From the NCBI GenBank assembly GCA_009760855.2, contig WPIO01000027.1, positions 718,501 through 782,500 on the forward strand: a stretch of DNA of 64,000 bases. The letters are read 5' to 3'. Source of the DNA: Cristatella mucedo (Eukaryota; Bryozoa; Phylactolaemata; Cristatellidae). Position numbers and translations under genes: made by a program. The notes under the pieces were generated by a model, which saw only the letters and a program-made list of their open reading frames with translations, was not told where the DNA came from and did not search any database. Shown piece by piece: positions 1-12,060 of this stretch (its first letter is position 1; every line of letters starts with the position of its first letter).

Positions 1-1104
1 ACAATGAGGATACAATCTCACCCTGGCACTGTAATGCGACCATAGTGAAATTCCGGTCGCATCGTTGCCAACTGAAGGCACTATCAGGCAAGAAGGCTAA
101 GAAGACGAAATGATGATAACATACCTATCTTGACTCCACAGTCCATCGAGAAGCAAAATTTACCTCACATTGTAGTCCTTTTCGTTCGGGAATAAGAGAA
201 TGTACTATACAGTGTATGCCAGAAGTAAAGCACATACTTAAACACAGCCTGTAATTGATGTTGACAATTTTGACTGCATGCCACGTATAGATTATCAGGT
301 ATCTTACCAGGAGCAATGTTACTTTGAACTTTAGCTTCCACTACTACTCTGAGCTATCAGATTTGGTAATAAACAGTGAGACATGTGCTTTGTAAGAGGA
401 ATTTCTGCATTCAAACCACAACCTGGGTAATTAAATTTCTTCGTCTACAAAACTGTGCAATTTGCAGAGCACTTAGCACATCCTTGCTATGCAGATGCTA
501 AAATATAAAAGAGCAGCAGAAACAGAGTGAACTTGAAATGGTATCCTTTTGAGATTAAGGCAAAGCGACTAACGATTACGATAAGACAAAAACTAATTTA
601 ATGGTTACGGAATTTATTTATTTGAAGGATCGTATTATTTGAAGTCGAAAAACATTGTCATTGGTTCCCTTACTTGTGAGAGCTAGTAAGAGGCACCGGC
701 TGGACACTGCAACTACCCTGGTGCTGGAATACAAATGCCAGAGTCGATCCAGTGACCGGTTTTCAGCAGTTTATCGTGTCAGTTATAGTTTGCAGTCTTT
801 TTAATACTGCTGTTATTAGTGATAACTAGGATAAATCGCATATTACTAAATCCCAATGAAAGTACTTTGCAGTTTGTTTAATCATGCCATGCAGATTCTA
901 GCTCCAACTAACATGTCAACTACCATTTGCAAATAACTACCATTTGCAAATATAGATCAAGTACTTTTATACATTTTTCGTTTCTTACTGTACCTGAAAA
1001 TGTTTCTAGTAATGAGATCTTTTAGTGTCAGTCATAGCGTCTCAGGACTACAAGGCTGAAATAAAAACTATAGTGAATGCTGACGGTTATCTAGCAAATT
1101 CTCG
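1..1104 (-). repeat. Unit C1, 5' flank block (inverted copy of the NPC2 upstream region)
   Basis: No gene recognised. The block matches 8426-9400 in the same orientation and the reverse complement of about 32.9-34.0 kb and 46.9-47.7 kb. Shared landmarks are GAGAATGTACTATA near 200, the exon-like module near 670-775 (GGTGCTGGAATACAAATGCC) and ATGAGATCTTTTAGTGTCAG near 1012. It is therefore the region upstream of an NPC2 copy that reads on the plus strand. The match breaks off near 1100, where LINE sequence begins. Confidence 0.7.
918..951. repeat. 17-bp perfect tandem duplication
   Basis: The unit AACTACCATTTGCAAAT occurs twice in immediate succession (918-934 and 935-951). The paralogous block near 9.18 kb has only one unit, so this is a local slippage event in C1. 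Confidence 0.9.
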
Positions 1105-2960
1105 CATGGGTCATCGTTTGAATCGGTTGCTATCAGGTCTTCATCAAAGACAATGCCTCTCACCGTTGCGATATATCGGCCTCCTGGCTGTCTAAACTTG
1201 TTTATAGAGGAGTTTTCAGAGTTCCTCTCTAAAATATTTGTGTGTGACAGGCCGTTACTGATTGTAGGAGACTTCAATATTCACGTTGACAACCCTAGAA
1301 ACAGCCAGGTTCGCTCATTTCTTGAGCGTCTGGAGAATTTTGGTTTAGCCCAACACGTTAATCATAGCACCCACGTCGGTGGCCACATTCTAGATCTCAT
1401 GATCACTAAGGATGTCCTCCCCACTGACTTTGTGGTGTGCCCACTGACCCTCTCAGATCATTGTTCGGTCTTGTTTACTGTTCCTGCTACCTCGTACGAA
1501 CAGGGCAATGTCGAATTTGCCAAACGACGTAACTTACAAAGCATTGACATGGACAAGTTTTTGAAATCTGTTTGTGAAGCAGGCCTTCTTGATCTGCATT
1601 CAAACTCGACAGGCAGCCTCGATACCCTCACTGATGCGATGAACATGACACTCAGGAGTGCTCTTGACAAGCATGCTCCAGTTCGCTCTATCCGTGTTCA
1701 AAGTCGTCGAGATTCCTTTCAATTTACAGAAAAACTCCTTAAGATGCGCCGGGTTAAGCACAGGCTAGAACGTCGTTTCAAGAATTCGGGGTCTGAGGCA
1801 GATCTGGTCAATTTTAAAGACTTCCTGCGAGTTTACACCCGAAAGCTTAAAAAAAACAGGGCTTCTCTTTTCATTAGAAAGCTGAATTCCTGCCAGTCGG
1901 ACACTAAACAGATTAATAAGACAGTAAACCATTTACTGGCCAATGCTGTGAGGTCTGACTCCCCAGATATTAAAGGCTCAGCCGAAACGTTTTCAGCCTT
2001 CTTTACTGTAAAAATTGTGCACATTCATGCCTCCATTAAGCCCCCTGCGACCAAAGCAATCGCCGTTCCTCAACCTTTGACCTTAATTAAAAGGTTCTCC
2101 GATGTTTCTGCCTGTGATGTGGCTGCCTTAATAAGGTCTAGCAAAAAGAGCTCGTCTCCTGAAGACCCTATACCTTCATCTTTGTGGTCTTCACTAGCAG
2201 ACCCACTTAGCCCTGCCATAACCAAGATTTGTAATGCTTCTTTTTTTAAAAGGGGTCGTCCCCAAGTCCTTCAAATCGGCAATCGTTAGACCTATTGCTT
2301 AAAAGCCTGGATTAGACACAGAGGTCCTAGCAAACTATCGTCCAGTTTCCCTTCTTCCATTTTTATCGAAGATTCTTGAAAAAATTGTTGCTAAGCAGCT
2401 TGTTGAACATGTTGAAAATAATAGAATGTCAGAAACATTTCAATCAGGGTTCAAGAGGCAGCACTTTTCTGAAACTGCTCTCCTCCGTGTTAACCATGAC
2501 ATTCTACATGGCAACGACGACGGGAATTTCACTGCCCTAGCTCTGCTAGATCTGTCTGCTGCCTTTGACACCATTAATCACGAAGTTCTGCTTGAACGAT
2601 TGTGAACAACGATTGGTCTGGCAGACGATGCACTAGCGTGGTTTAAATCATACTTGTCTGATCGTGTTCAATCCGTGTCGTGTGGGGGTCAGGTCTCAGA
2701 CACGAGAAGGGTCACCTGTGGAATCCCTCAAGGGTCTGTACTCGGTCCCTTGCTTTTCTCCCTTTATACACAACCTCTGGGAAAAGTGATTAAGGCCCAT
2801 GGAATAGGATATCACTTCTATGCTGACGATACTCAGTTGTATTTGTCATTCAAACCGTCGGAATCTGCTGCGGCAACTAAGAAACTGAATGCTTGCCTTG
2901 CCGATATTCGATCCTGGATGTCGGAAAACTTTCAGCAAAACTTCAGTTCAAACAAACAAA
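1105..2960 (+). mobile_element. L2/CR1-type LINE fragment (endonuclease plus RT), inactive
   Basis: A non-LTR retrotransposon that would nick target DNA with an AP-like endonuclease and copy its RNA there. The endonuclease part at 1105-1500 shows YRPPG, LLIVGDFNIHVD and the terminal SDHCS motif. It is followed by the basic linker typical of the family. RT blocks run from about 2335: NYRPVSLLP, the LLDLSAAFDTINH block, IPQGSVLGPLLFSLY and the catalytic YHFYADDTQLY near 2810-2840, then WMSENF near 2917. The first reading frame ends at 2289 with a frameshift, and a TGA follows LLERL near 2605. Both ends are missing: there is no ORF1 protein, no RT thumb and no 3' tail. It abuts the NPC2 C1 remnant at about 2970. 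The clade is judged from motif wording only. Confidence 0.92.
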
Positions 2961-2970
2961 AGTTCAGCAG

Positions 2971-5018
2971 CAGCCAGTAGGTGCTTGCACTTTCCAAAAA
3001 GGACGACAGGCCACGATTAGTGTAGCCTTCACACCCAGTAGGAAAAGCCACTTTGCAGCTATTGCCTGCAGTTTCGAATGATTGCAACTGTCAAAGTCTA
3101 CGATCTGTCATATCGTAGTAGACGTTTATGTTACCTTGCCCCTGCAAGTTTTAAGCAGTATGTGGTGAACCAGATGTTTTGGCAAGCTCATCTAACATAC
3201 AGCATAAGCAGCAGCAACTCTTTGGTCAAACTATTCATGTTGTTCCCATATCTAACTTAAGCTGAAAGCATATTACTACATTCAAGACTCATTGCGAACG
3301 TCAAATAATTCATCGAATAATTTGTTTTGCTCAGAGAAACGATTATTTCAACACGGCAAACCAGCATGAACTAATGAATTATCTCTTAATATTATCAAAC
3401 AAAACATGCTATACGAAAGTACGTAGCAGCAATGCTGCAGGAGTATTGTAGGGAGGGCAAACCCAATAGCACATTCTGGAACTGCCTATGCAAATCGCAT
3501 ACAAAAAAGACCTCAGAGTGAGACTTAATCTGGCTGGACGAAAACACACGTGTTTAATTTTGTCTGTCTGTGCATGCTCAACGACTGCAGGCATAAGTGT
3601 TATCACAACAATCCGATATATTCGGGCTTACTAGTGAGGCTGAACCGAGTGAATACGTATGGAATAGCCACTGGGGTCAAGAATACAAACTAGAAATTAA
3701 GAACTATATTATTTGGCTAGCACCCTAAGAGATCTTGATCTCTATTCAGGTGCTTTACATTTTAGCCGGGGCTGAAGCTCGCGACCAAGGGAAGACCTTG
3801 GTCGGGATAAGCATGTTGGTCTGGGTCGAACCGATGAGACTATCAGAAGAGAACAAAGATTATAAGCTGCTTTGGCAGGCAATACCTTAAGCAGCCAAAT
3901 TCCTATCAAGTAACTAGGGAAAGGTGCGAGCATAGCTATGTCGGAAAGCACTGGGTAAGGGTATATTTGAAATTAGCATGTCAGGACAGCTGATATAGAT
4001 AGATGGGCCAACTAACTCAGCGAGTAAATTAATATGGAAGGGTCCAAATTTCTATAGGCGACATTTCGCAATTAGAGCTGCAGTGCAAAATACTCTTCAG
4101 GAAGCACTCCAGTTTGGCGATATTATTGCATGTACGTGACCACAGTGAATGAGGATGATGAAGCGTGTGCTGCTGCAAAGCTGGTATTTAATGGGAAAAC
4201 TCATTAAGGTGCAGAGCCTGTGGATCAGAGCTGTCATTATGTCGATCCTGACAGACTGATTAACGTCGATGTGTCTCTGCTTCTTGGTGAATCACAGGAG
4301 TGGCCAAATATATCGTAATGTTCGAATAAGATGGTGGTCATATTCATTACAGCTGCATATGCTTGATTGCTTGTTTGACTAGCCAGGTAAATCCTGAATC
4401 GTATGTTTCCATTCTTAGTAGAGTCTGGGAGTAACATTATTGGTCAGCTGCCACAGTAGGTAGTCCTAAAAGAGAGGCATTATGGGAACTAGATGTCTAG
4501 GTCTCAGTGAAGGGTACTTTGACAAGTTAAGTTTAAACACCTTTGTAAGATTTTAAACTGTGACCACAAGTTTTCAGCACATGACTGCTGGCAAAATACA
4601 ATGAAAATTGCTTGTGACAAAAGGCACTAATTGGCTGCTAGCTATAAATACCTGATGAGTAGGAGTTGAGTTTTATTTTTGATTACTGCATGAATGTGAC
4701 GGTATTTCTAGAATTTCTGCAAATACAAAACAGACTTGATCTGGCCTAGTACCTATGACCTATCCTTCACGCATCAAGTAGAGCTAGATAATGTCAGAGA
4801 GTCCCACCAACTTTACATTTTTCCGTTAGTTTTCATGGACATAAATGTCCAGACAATTGATTTTATTGCAGATACAAGGCTTTGTGGAAGCATAACTTGT
4901 GGTCAGCGATGGAATCAACAAGTGCATGTGTCAGAACTCCTGCCCAGATACGCTAAAAAAAAGTTGGCATCCTCGAACATGAAACCTTCGGAATTTTTCA
5001 AAGTTCCTTGTCAATAAA
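2971..5018 (+). pseudogene. NPC2-like ML-domain gene, copy C1 (broken)
   Basis: Remnant of a secreted lipid-binding ML-domain gene, paralogous to the intact minus-strand copy at 42240-45225. The 3' half of exon 2 lies at about 2971-3037 (PVGACTFQKGRQATISVAF) and keeps its GTAGG donor at 3038. Intron sequence follows, but exon 3 is absent. Exon 4 lies at 4872-4956 behind a TTATTGCAG acceptor, with an in-frame stop replacing a Lys codon and a one-base insertion. An AATAAA poly(A) signal remains at 5013-5018. Exon 1, the promoter and the 5' half of exon 2 are gone, and LINE sequence occupies the junction. Seen: the alignment to copy B. Inferred: loss by LINE insertion with an accompanying deletion of nearly 2 kb. 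Confidence 0.85.
4236..4425 (-). other. Conserved open block inside NPC2 intron 3 (C1 copy)
   Basis: This is the reverse complement of the block at 29744-29947 and 42828-42995. The peptide-level match is clearest as AAVMNMTTILFEH followed by IFGHSCDS. The frame differs from that of the other copies because of indels, so this copy cannot encode the same peptide throughout. Function not recognised. Confidence 0.5.
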
Positions 5019-6408
5019 AGATATAATCAGGAAAAGTATGACTTCAGAGGTTATACAAGCAAGGCGAAATTGTTACAAGGGAATTGTTTGGCATACATCT
5101 AGGTTCTATATTTTTTCAATTTCAATAAAAACGTGAACAGAAGCAAGCATGACTCCCAGCAGCTGGCTAGTTGAAACTCGATTAGTAGCACTCACAACAA
5201 CCGTCCAATATGAATACGACGCACGATGCACAAAACAATGTTGAATCGTCGAACTGAGTATATCTATATGTTTAACAGATACATTGAATCTGCATTCGGA
5301 GCACTGATCAAAAAACTTGTTTCAGCCGCTGCCGAATGTTGTCGTAGCCCAGAGTTATAGCATGCCACAAAGTGCATGCAAGCTACTCAGACTAAAATGA
5401 GCCCAAACGTGAGTTGCATCCTGCACTCATTTTTCTTGCACTTTCATATAGGTGCTTGCCTTTTTCTATACACTAGCAAATGTTTTTTATTGTTCCCACT
5501 TTTCGAAGATTTGTGGGGCCATACTAACTCACTGTAGGCTCACTTTGAGTCTTATAATGTCATATGCTGTTAAAAGTAATGTTTCCATTTTTCTTTGTGC
5601 CAGGAGGTCGGCTAAAAATGCTAAACAACACATCAATATCAACATATCAATACATCCAATAACTTATTACGACATAATAGTCCGATGTTAAACAATCAGG
5701 TAATTTTATTGTACTTAAAGTTTGCAGTGCAGCAAACTATTCTATTACATCACGATGCAAACTTAGCAGACTGGGCCATTTTTGTACCAGGATAAGTGAG
5801 AGGGGTGTTATGCGAAGTTCAAATGATGAGTGGGAATTCACTTTGACTAAACACTCACAGTCACAAACTTGGGAAAAATAGTCGTTCAATTGGAACTGGC
5901 TTCATCACCGGAATTGTCATCTAGGCGAACCTATAAAATCTTTGCAAAATTCCGGCAGCAGCTTCATCAACTGAGGGTTCACCGTGTATTTATACACTCT
6001 GCACGACGGCGAGAGAGGAATTACAATGATTAATACCACTCCTAAACGTCCTGGCTAAGAGCAATCTTGTTACACTTGTTTCGGTAGTAAGCTCGACAAA
6101 ACGATGTAGGCACTTTAATTAATGAGAACCTAAAACTGAATGGTATTTCAAATGATTCTCACAAGTAAAGCTAACATTTAGACTAGGTTCTAGTCGATTG
6201 CTGGGAATCAACCTAGACGTCACGTATAATGCAGTGTTACTTAAGAGCAGTAACATTAATTAAAGGCAATGTCACTTTCCTGTGCAGCAGGTTTTAGAAG
6301 TAAACACTAATACATGCATAGGAGGAGAGATTCCCGCATTAACAAATGCAGGAACCTAAGTAATAAAAACTCCCGCGTTACCAAACTTTGCACAATACAT
6401 ATCACAAT

Positions 6409-6438
6409 TTAAATGAACACCGATAGGTGTTCATTTAA
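6409..6438. other. Perfect 13-bp hairpin
   Basis: TTAAATGAACACC (6409-6421), loop GATA, then GGTGTTCATTTAA (6426-6438) form a perfect inverted repeat. No tRNA, miRNA or terminator context is visible. It could be a small foldback remnant. Confidence 0.85.
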
Positions 6439-6965
6439 GTTGAGCTCAGCTTTTCTAAGCGTTGTAGAAATTAAAATATCATACAGTGGTATTAACATGG
6501 TCAGCTATAAACGCCTTTGTTTTTAAGTGACCTAAGAGGACTAAAAATCCTAAATAGATTGCAAAACCAGTAAATCTGCAATGAATTAAACTATTTATAA
6601 ATATACATATTTTTAAATCTATTGTTTTAATGATTATAATTAAATTATTTATAATTATAAAATGAAGTAAAGATGTTCTCGCATAGGATAGGTGATTATT
6701 TAAATTGAATGTTTATCTGTTTTTTATTTGTAAGAGCTAGCTGCTTGTACCTGCTGGATCCAGCAGCATTTGCCCTGGTACTGCAATACAAATGCCAGCA
6801 TCCAACGAATAGCAAGTTTCTATGTTAGGCCTTGTATCTCATGGATCGTTGTATTTTAGCTACTACGATAACTAACACCAAAATCAAACCCTCAACACTC
6901 AATAAATTTGAAAGTACTTTACATAAGCTAAACAGAACTTAATAGTTTTATTGTACTATGCTCCA

Positions 6966-7013
6966 TTTCTCTGTGGGCGCTTTATCAAATGAAATATTAT
7001 TATTATTATATTG
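6966..7013 (+). mobile_element. 5'-truncated LINE 3' tail with (ATT)n
   Basis: The sequence TGTGGGCGCTTTATCAA followed by repeated ATT matches the 3' end of the L2/CR1 LINE seen at 10846-10935 (opposite strand) and at 16551-16640. Only the last 50 bases are present. Confidence 0.65.
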
Positions 7014-7429
7014 TTATTCTAGTTCCCTCAAGTTTAAAATATCTATTCGGATGTACAAAGCGAAGCCTGTGACAACTGAGTAGGTTTTAATTGTGGGTGC
7101 AAATTATTGAAATGATGAGATACGGCAGTGTCGGCCATTGTTCGAGAGAAAAACTGTGCAGAGTCTTGGTGCTGGCACTTTCTGCCGGTCAACTGGCAAA
7201 AGGCATAAAACCCAAGCAGAGCCACCATCTACTAACGAGTAGCTGTCGTTGGTGTCCTGTGCAGGTACGAATGATGTATCCCACCAGCAGCAGCAACATT
7301 ACCTAGCCACCTGGAAATACGTATGCTAAATCTTCTCATCATTAGCAGCCGCTAACTCACGTCCTTGAATTAAACGACAACGGCAACCGATAATGGCAGT
7401 ATGGTGTGCCGACCAGCTAGCATATCTGC

Positions 7430-8160
7430 ATACATCTTTCTAACCAAGGTCGCTCCCTCGTTTTAATACAAAAAACAGTGAGTCTTTTGAATGTCATCTT
7501 AAGGGTACATAATCAGCCTTCTGGTATTTTCATAAGAATGCAGGTGAAGGAATAATCCGAAGTAAAGCTTGGCAAGTTAATCTGTTAAGCCTATAAGTCA
7601 GACAAACAATAGCTATTCTCAGAGAAATATATGCAGCATTAAGCAAACGACTCGTGGTAACTGGCTAGTGAAGCCCTTGCTTAGTAAGTCTCACAAAGCA
7701 GAGTCATGGCAGGCTAGGTACACAATACGGAAGGCACACACCAGGTCATCGTTTAACAGATGTTGCATTAGTCAAAAGGCCATGCATTTACTGCATTGAA
7801 AACAAGTGACTGTCCAGCTTGATCGGGCTACTGTCAAATCTTGCTGAGTGGCAGCTTTGTATAATACTACCAAGTACATGTGTACCAACCAGCCTCGAAG
7901 AGGCGTAAATGTGAGTCTTGTCATGCACTCTTTTGACTGGCACTCCACTGTCGTCGCTCGTCTTTGTTAGACCTTTTGCAGATGCCCTTTTCCGGTGAGC
8001 AGCGATAGCTTACTGCATACGGCGGTTGCTTTTTACGATCTTGGCACAGAAGGTGTGAGTTCAAATTCTGCAGTGGCTGAATATCTATTGACCCAGCAAG
8101 CCTGTTGATAGCCATAAGGGCTCTTCTGCTACTAAACTAAAGTAGTCTGCTAAATGAGAT
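7430..8160 (-). repeat. Inverted unit sequence, no gene seen
   Basis: The start resembles the reverse complement of about 35.0 kb (CGGCAACCGATAATGGCAGTATGGTG). Similarity fades toward 8.1 kb. I see no coding exon here. A 64-codon minus-strand reading frame at 7921-8115 has no recognisable motif. Confidence 0.4.
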
Positions 8161-8345
8161 AATAATAAATCTTAGCTGATTAAACAGCCTTTTTTGTATG
8201 GTGACAGTAGAGCCTTTACGGCTATCACTACTGCTTGCAGTGGCGATAAGGGATCGCCCCCCCCCCCCAGGAATCAAACCCACGACGTCGGGACCGAGGT
8301 CGTGAAAGCAACTGCCTTACCTAGTGTGCCATCACGGCTAACCAA
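8161..8345 (-). mobile_element. tRNA-derived SINE
   Basis: Read on the minus strand, the head holds an RNA polymerase III A box (TGGCACACTAGGTAAGG) and, after an ACGACCTCGG stretch, a degenerate B box (GGGTTTGATTCC). The body then contains TAGCCGTAAAGGCTC and ends in an AT-rich (ATT)n tail on the low-coordinate side. It is the same family as 25714-25903. A run of 13 C, an unusual expansion, lies in the middle near 8258-8270. Confidence 0.85.
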
Positions 8346-8425
8346 AAATACGAGCTGATTTAACAGCCTCTTTTTGCATAGCGACTGAAGAGCCTTTACG
8401 GCTTTCACCACTGCTTGCATAATTT
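8346..8425 (-). mobile_element. SINE 3'-half fragment next to a full SINE
   Basis: GAGCTGATTTAACAGCCTC through GAGCCTTTACGGC repeats the 3' half of the adjacent SINE in the same orientation. There is no A or B box. This could be a second, 5'-truncated insertion or a partial dimer. Confidence 0.75.
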
Positions 8426-10704
8426 GCAACCAACTGTAGTCCTCCGTGTGTCAAGAAAAGGAGAATGTACTATAACGTGTATGCCAGAAGTAAAAAAACA
8501 TACATAAAGATTGCCTGTAATCGATCTTGAGGATTTTGACTAACAGCCGTGTATAATACCTAGTATTTTAACAGCAGCAGTGCTAAATCAAATTCTAGCG
8601 GCCACTAATTGTCTGTGCTATCAATTTTGAAAGTAAACACTGTGATATTTACTTGGGAAGAGTGCTTTCTGTGTTAACTTAAACTGTAACATCGGGATCG
8701 ACATTTCCTTGGCAACAAAACTGCAGAATTTGTAGAGTGCTTCGTACTTCCTGGCACTTTGGACGTTAAGATATAGAAGAGCGGTATATATTTGGTGAAC
8801 TTGAAAGGCAATCCCTTTGTGATACCCGCAAGGTGACTAGAGATCTTGGTAAGACTAAAACAATTTATTGTCTACGGAATTTATATTGTTTACTGATCTA
8901 AGTGTTTGGAGTAGACAGGAGTTCTTCTCGGTTTCCTTACTTGTGAGAGCCAGTTGGAGGCAACGGTTGGAGACGGCAGCTAATCAGGTGCTGGAATGCA
9001 AATTCCGGCATTGATCAAACGGCCGGTTTTCAGCAGTTTATCGTGTCAGCTATTGTTTGCTGTCTTTCCACCGCTACTGCTATTACTAAAACTTCGGTAA
9101 CCTGCATGCTAAAAAATTAAAGTAAAAGTACTTTATAGTTTCTGTAATCATGCCTTTCTTATTCTACATCCCACTAACATGCGAACGACCATTCGCATCT
9201 CACAATCAAATAACTTTAAACAGTTGTAGCTTTCTACCATAACTGTACACTGTTTTAGTCATGAGATCTTTCGGTGTCAGTTAAGGCGCCTGAAGACTAA
9301 ATTGCAGACGCAGAAACTCTGAGGCAGGCTGAAGGTTATCTAACAAAAAGCACCACTGTAATGCAGAGTGAGCTATATTTCAGCTTATCAATTGTTTTCT
9401 TAATAGCTTTAAATTAGTTAGCTGCAGCTGCAATATAATAGATACTGTGAAAATGTCATGTATTTTGATGAAAAGTGGCCAAGTCGTGCTGAATTCAAAA
9501 TTTCATGCAATCCTAACGTGTTTATGTGCTGGTAAACAGATTGTTGAAGAAATACACAAACTTGAAACTGGCAGTACGTGGAGAAAGTTATAGTTAAATA
9601 TTCCTTCAAATCCTTAAATAAATGCAATCTTTCAGTTATTGACCAAAGGCGCCATTAAAATCGTGAGTGAGTTTTAGAATATTGAAAATTCCGATGATTA
9701 AGACCTCTATCGGCTGTTGTGGCTTCAAGAAAAACACTGCATTCCTTCTTGATTATAGCTATACTAAATTTTGCATAACCACTTTTCTTATTTGAACAGT
9801 TTCAATTTTAAACTAAATAATTGATCTAGGTTTGACAGAAGCTGAGGACATAGTTGTTCTATGATTACATTTCAGAGATTATTTTAACCGTGGGGTTTAA
9901 ATGTCGGAAGTGCAAGCTAGGTGAGATTAATCACTGTGTTCTTTGGTTAATAGCAGTGCGGGGTCAATGCACTTTTAGACCCCTCAATCACCTGAATTGT
10001 ACAGAAAATCTGAATCAGTTCGTAATGAAACTTAGAAAGAACTTAGAATAAGGGGCAAAATACATTGATTCAAGCACAAGCCCCTGCTTTATCTGAGTTT
10101 GAAAATGAATTCGACATTACTATAGTGTATTAACCTGAAATACACATTCCCTAATGTACATTCCCTGAAATCTCTACCCGAGGCAGGGACCTGAAATTTA
10201 GGATTGCAGTACTGGTGATCCAAAAGCGAGACTTTGTTAGTGCAATGCTGGCTTTTAGTTGAAAGCTGTCAAAAGTTACCATGAGATCTGGCAGAGATAG
10301 CAGAGACATTCCAACTCCATCCCCATAGAATGGTTTAACCTTTTCCAACTTGCCGATTAAAAGTTTGCTCAGACCGATTCTAATGAAATATACCATGTAA
10401 GATTTAGTAAGGTCGTAATCTACAACGATCCTCACACCAAGTGAAAATGCAGAGGAGCCATTCTTACAACCCATCCACAATTGCATCATACCAGCAGTAT
10501 ATTGCTTGCATAAGCATTGAATGATTGTAGACAAAGCTGGCCAAGCAATACAGCCGCCAGTATTCGCTAATACTGAACCAGGACAGCTAATGACACGTTT
10601 TAATTGCTGACGCAGCTGACAAGCTCAATTATGAAAGCAACAGCAGCACCTGTCACAATCTACAAGTCAGCGAATAAGATAGGTCACTTCACATTGAGCA
10701 AACT
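8426..10704 (-). repeat. Unit C2, upstream block of NPC2 copy C2
   Basis: The stretch 8426-9400 is a direct copy of 121-1070, including the exon-like module near 8940-9035. The stretch 9640-9840 matches the reverse complement of 32.5-32.66 kb (the CATTAAAATCG region). The stretch 10555-10700 matches the sequence just upstream of the copy B promoter. A 127-codon minus-strand reading frame at 10151-10534 is open but matches nothing I recognise. Confidence 0.6.
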
Positions 10705-10845
10705 GGTTAGGCAAAGTAAATGTACCGACCGGCTATTGTGGTTATGCAGAAGTGTTACGTGTCTTGGCTGTAGTTTGCCATCTATCAAAACACAGAACGG
10801 CAACTGATGAGCTACACCAAGTTATTCCACTATGTGTGGAGCAGG

Positions 10846-12060
10846 GTAAATAATAATAAGAATAATAATGCCCTTGATAAAGCGCCCTCAGATAACTCAA
10901 TCTCTTTCTAGGCGCTGTTAATAGGCTGCAAAGGCAAACTGCGATTGAATGGTGAGGAATGTCACACTTGATATGAAACAGGAATAATTTGGTTTAGGCT
11001 GACGTGCACAGGTTCAGCATGGTAAGTGGCAAGTGGTAAGTGGCAGCATGCACAGTTTCAGCCCGCATAAGCACATGAAGGACAAACCACAGGGACGTGC
11101 TAAATGCTGTAATAAATATGAGTGTTTTTGTTCTTTTTGAAATGTGGTTAAGCCATGCGTGGTTCTGACGCAAGTCAATACTGAGTTCCAGGCTTTGGGA
11201 GCATGCGAACGGTCTCCAAAGGATTTGGAGTTTATTCGAGGTATTGGTAAACGGTTGGATTCCGAAAAGTTGGTGGTACGATGCTTGGCCTGGTGGGGGA
11301 GTAGATCTGAGAGATTGGCTGGAGCCAAAGATTGAAGGTACCTTAAATTGAGCGAAAAAACCTTGAAGTTGATCCGTTGCATGACTGGTAGTCAGTGCAG
11401 GTTGGCGAGAAGTGGTGTAATATGGCAACTGCGAAGCCCACGACAGACATGTGGAGTAGCTGCCGAGTTTTGCACCAGCTGTAACCGCCTGATTGCACAT
11501 GCTGTTAGGCCAGCAAGCATTGAGTTACAGAAGTCAAGACGGGATGTCACAAGTGCATGAACCAACCTAAAAGTGGTAGCCTTATCTAAATAACCTGAAT
11601 TATGGCTATGTTATGTATCTGAAAGTAGGCAGATTCGATTGTAGAGCTGATGTGGTCGTCCAATTAGAGGTCACTGGAACATCACATCTAGATTACCAGC
11701 TGATTCAACAGGAGATATCCGGGCAGAGTCAATTTTGAGCAAAAGTCTTTCTATCTTTTGAATCACACTTGGTTTGCCCATAAATAGTAAGTTAGTTCAA
11801 TCATCGTTCAGTTAAGGAAAATTTGCTAGATTTTGCTTGGCAATCACACCATAATCCGTGAAAAGAATCGGAACTAGCACGGAGCCCTGAGGTATCTCAT
11901 ATTCCAGAGATACTGTGGATTACATTTGTCCATTCATGTCAATACTCTGGAGTCTTCCAATGAGACATGACCTGAACTGTTGAAGAGCAGTACGGTGATG
12001 ATCAGGCGAAATAAGAGGTGCTCTAGAAGAGCTTTGTGATCGATATATTACCACAGCGTC
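10846..12060 (-). mobile_element. L2/CR1-type LINE 3' half inserted in NPC2 C2 exon 1
   Basis: Read on the minus strand, RT motif IPQGSVL appears near 11895. The RT thumb then follows: LVHALVTSRLDFCNSML near 11570-11520, LQLVQNSAA and HITPLLANLHWLPVMQRI near 11430-11375. The terminal block follows with SLAPANLSDLL, SFGDRSHAPKAWNSV near 11200 and a LTTFQKE-type end. The 3' UTR carries GCGCCTAGAAAGAGATTGAG and terminates in an ATT-rich tail at 10846-10870. The YxDD block is missing, so an internal deletion exists between 11895 and 11700. Several stops and frameshifts make it inactive. Orientation is opposite to the host gene. Confidence 0.9.

Larger units (their letters stand above)
5150..7430 (-). 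repeat. Inverted unit blocks between C1 and C2
   Basis: No gene recognised. Successive pieces match the reverse complement of downstream unit blocks in order. The piece at 5.28-5.41 kb (CAGCCGCTGCCGAATG, then AGCATGC) matches about 51.5 kb. The piece at 5.82-5.90 kb matches 38.75 and 53.87 kb. The piece at 6.29-6.34 kb matches 17.69 kb. The piece at 6.73-6.83 kb is the exon-like module. The piece at 7.10-7.30 kb matches 49.9 and 16.9 kb. An AT-rich stretch lies at 6590-6665. Confidence 0.65.

Noticed and set aside
10151-10534. 127-codon open frame on minus with FYGDG, recalling an RT catalytic box
   Set aside because: No neighbouring RT motifs on either side, and the resemblance is five residues only.
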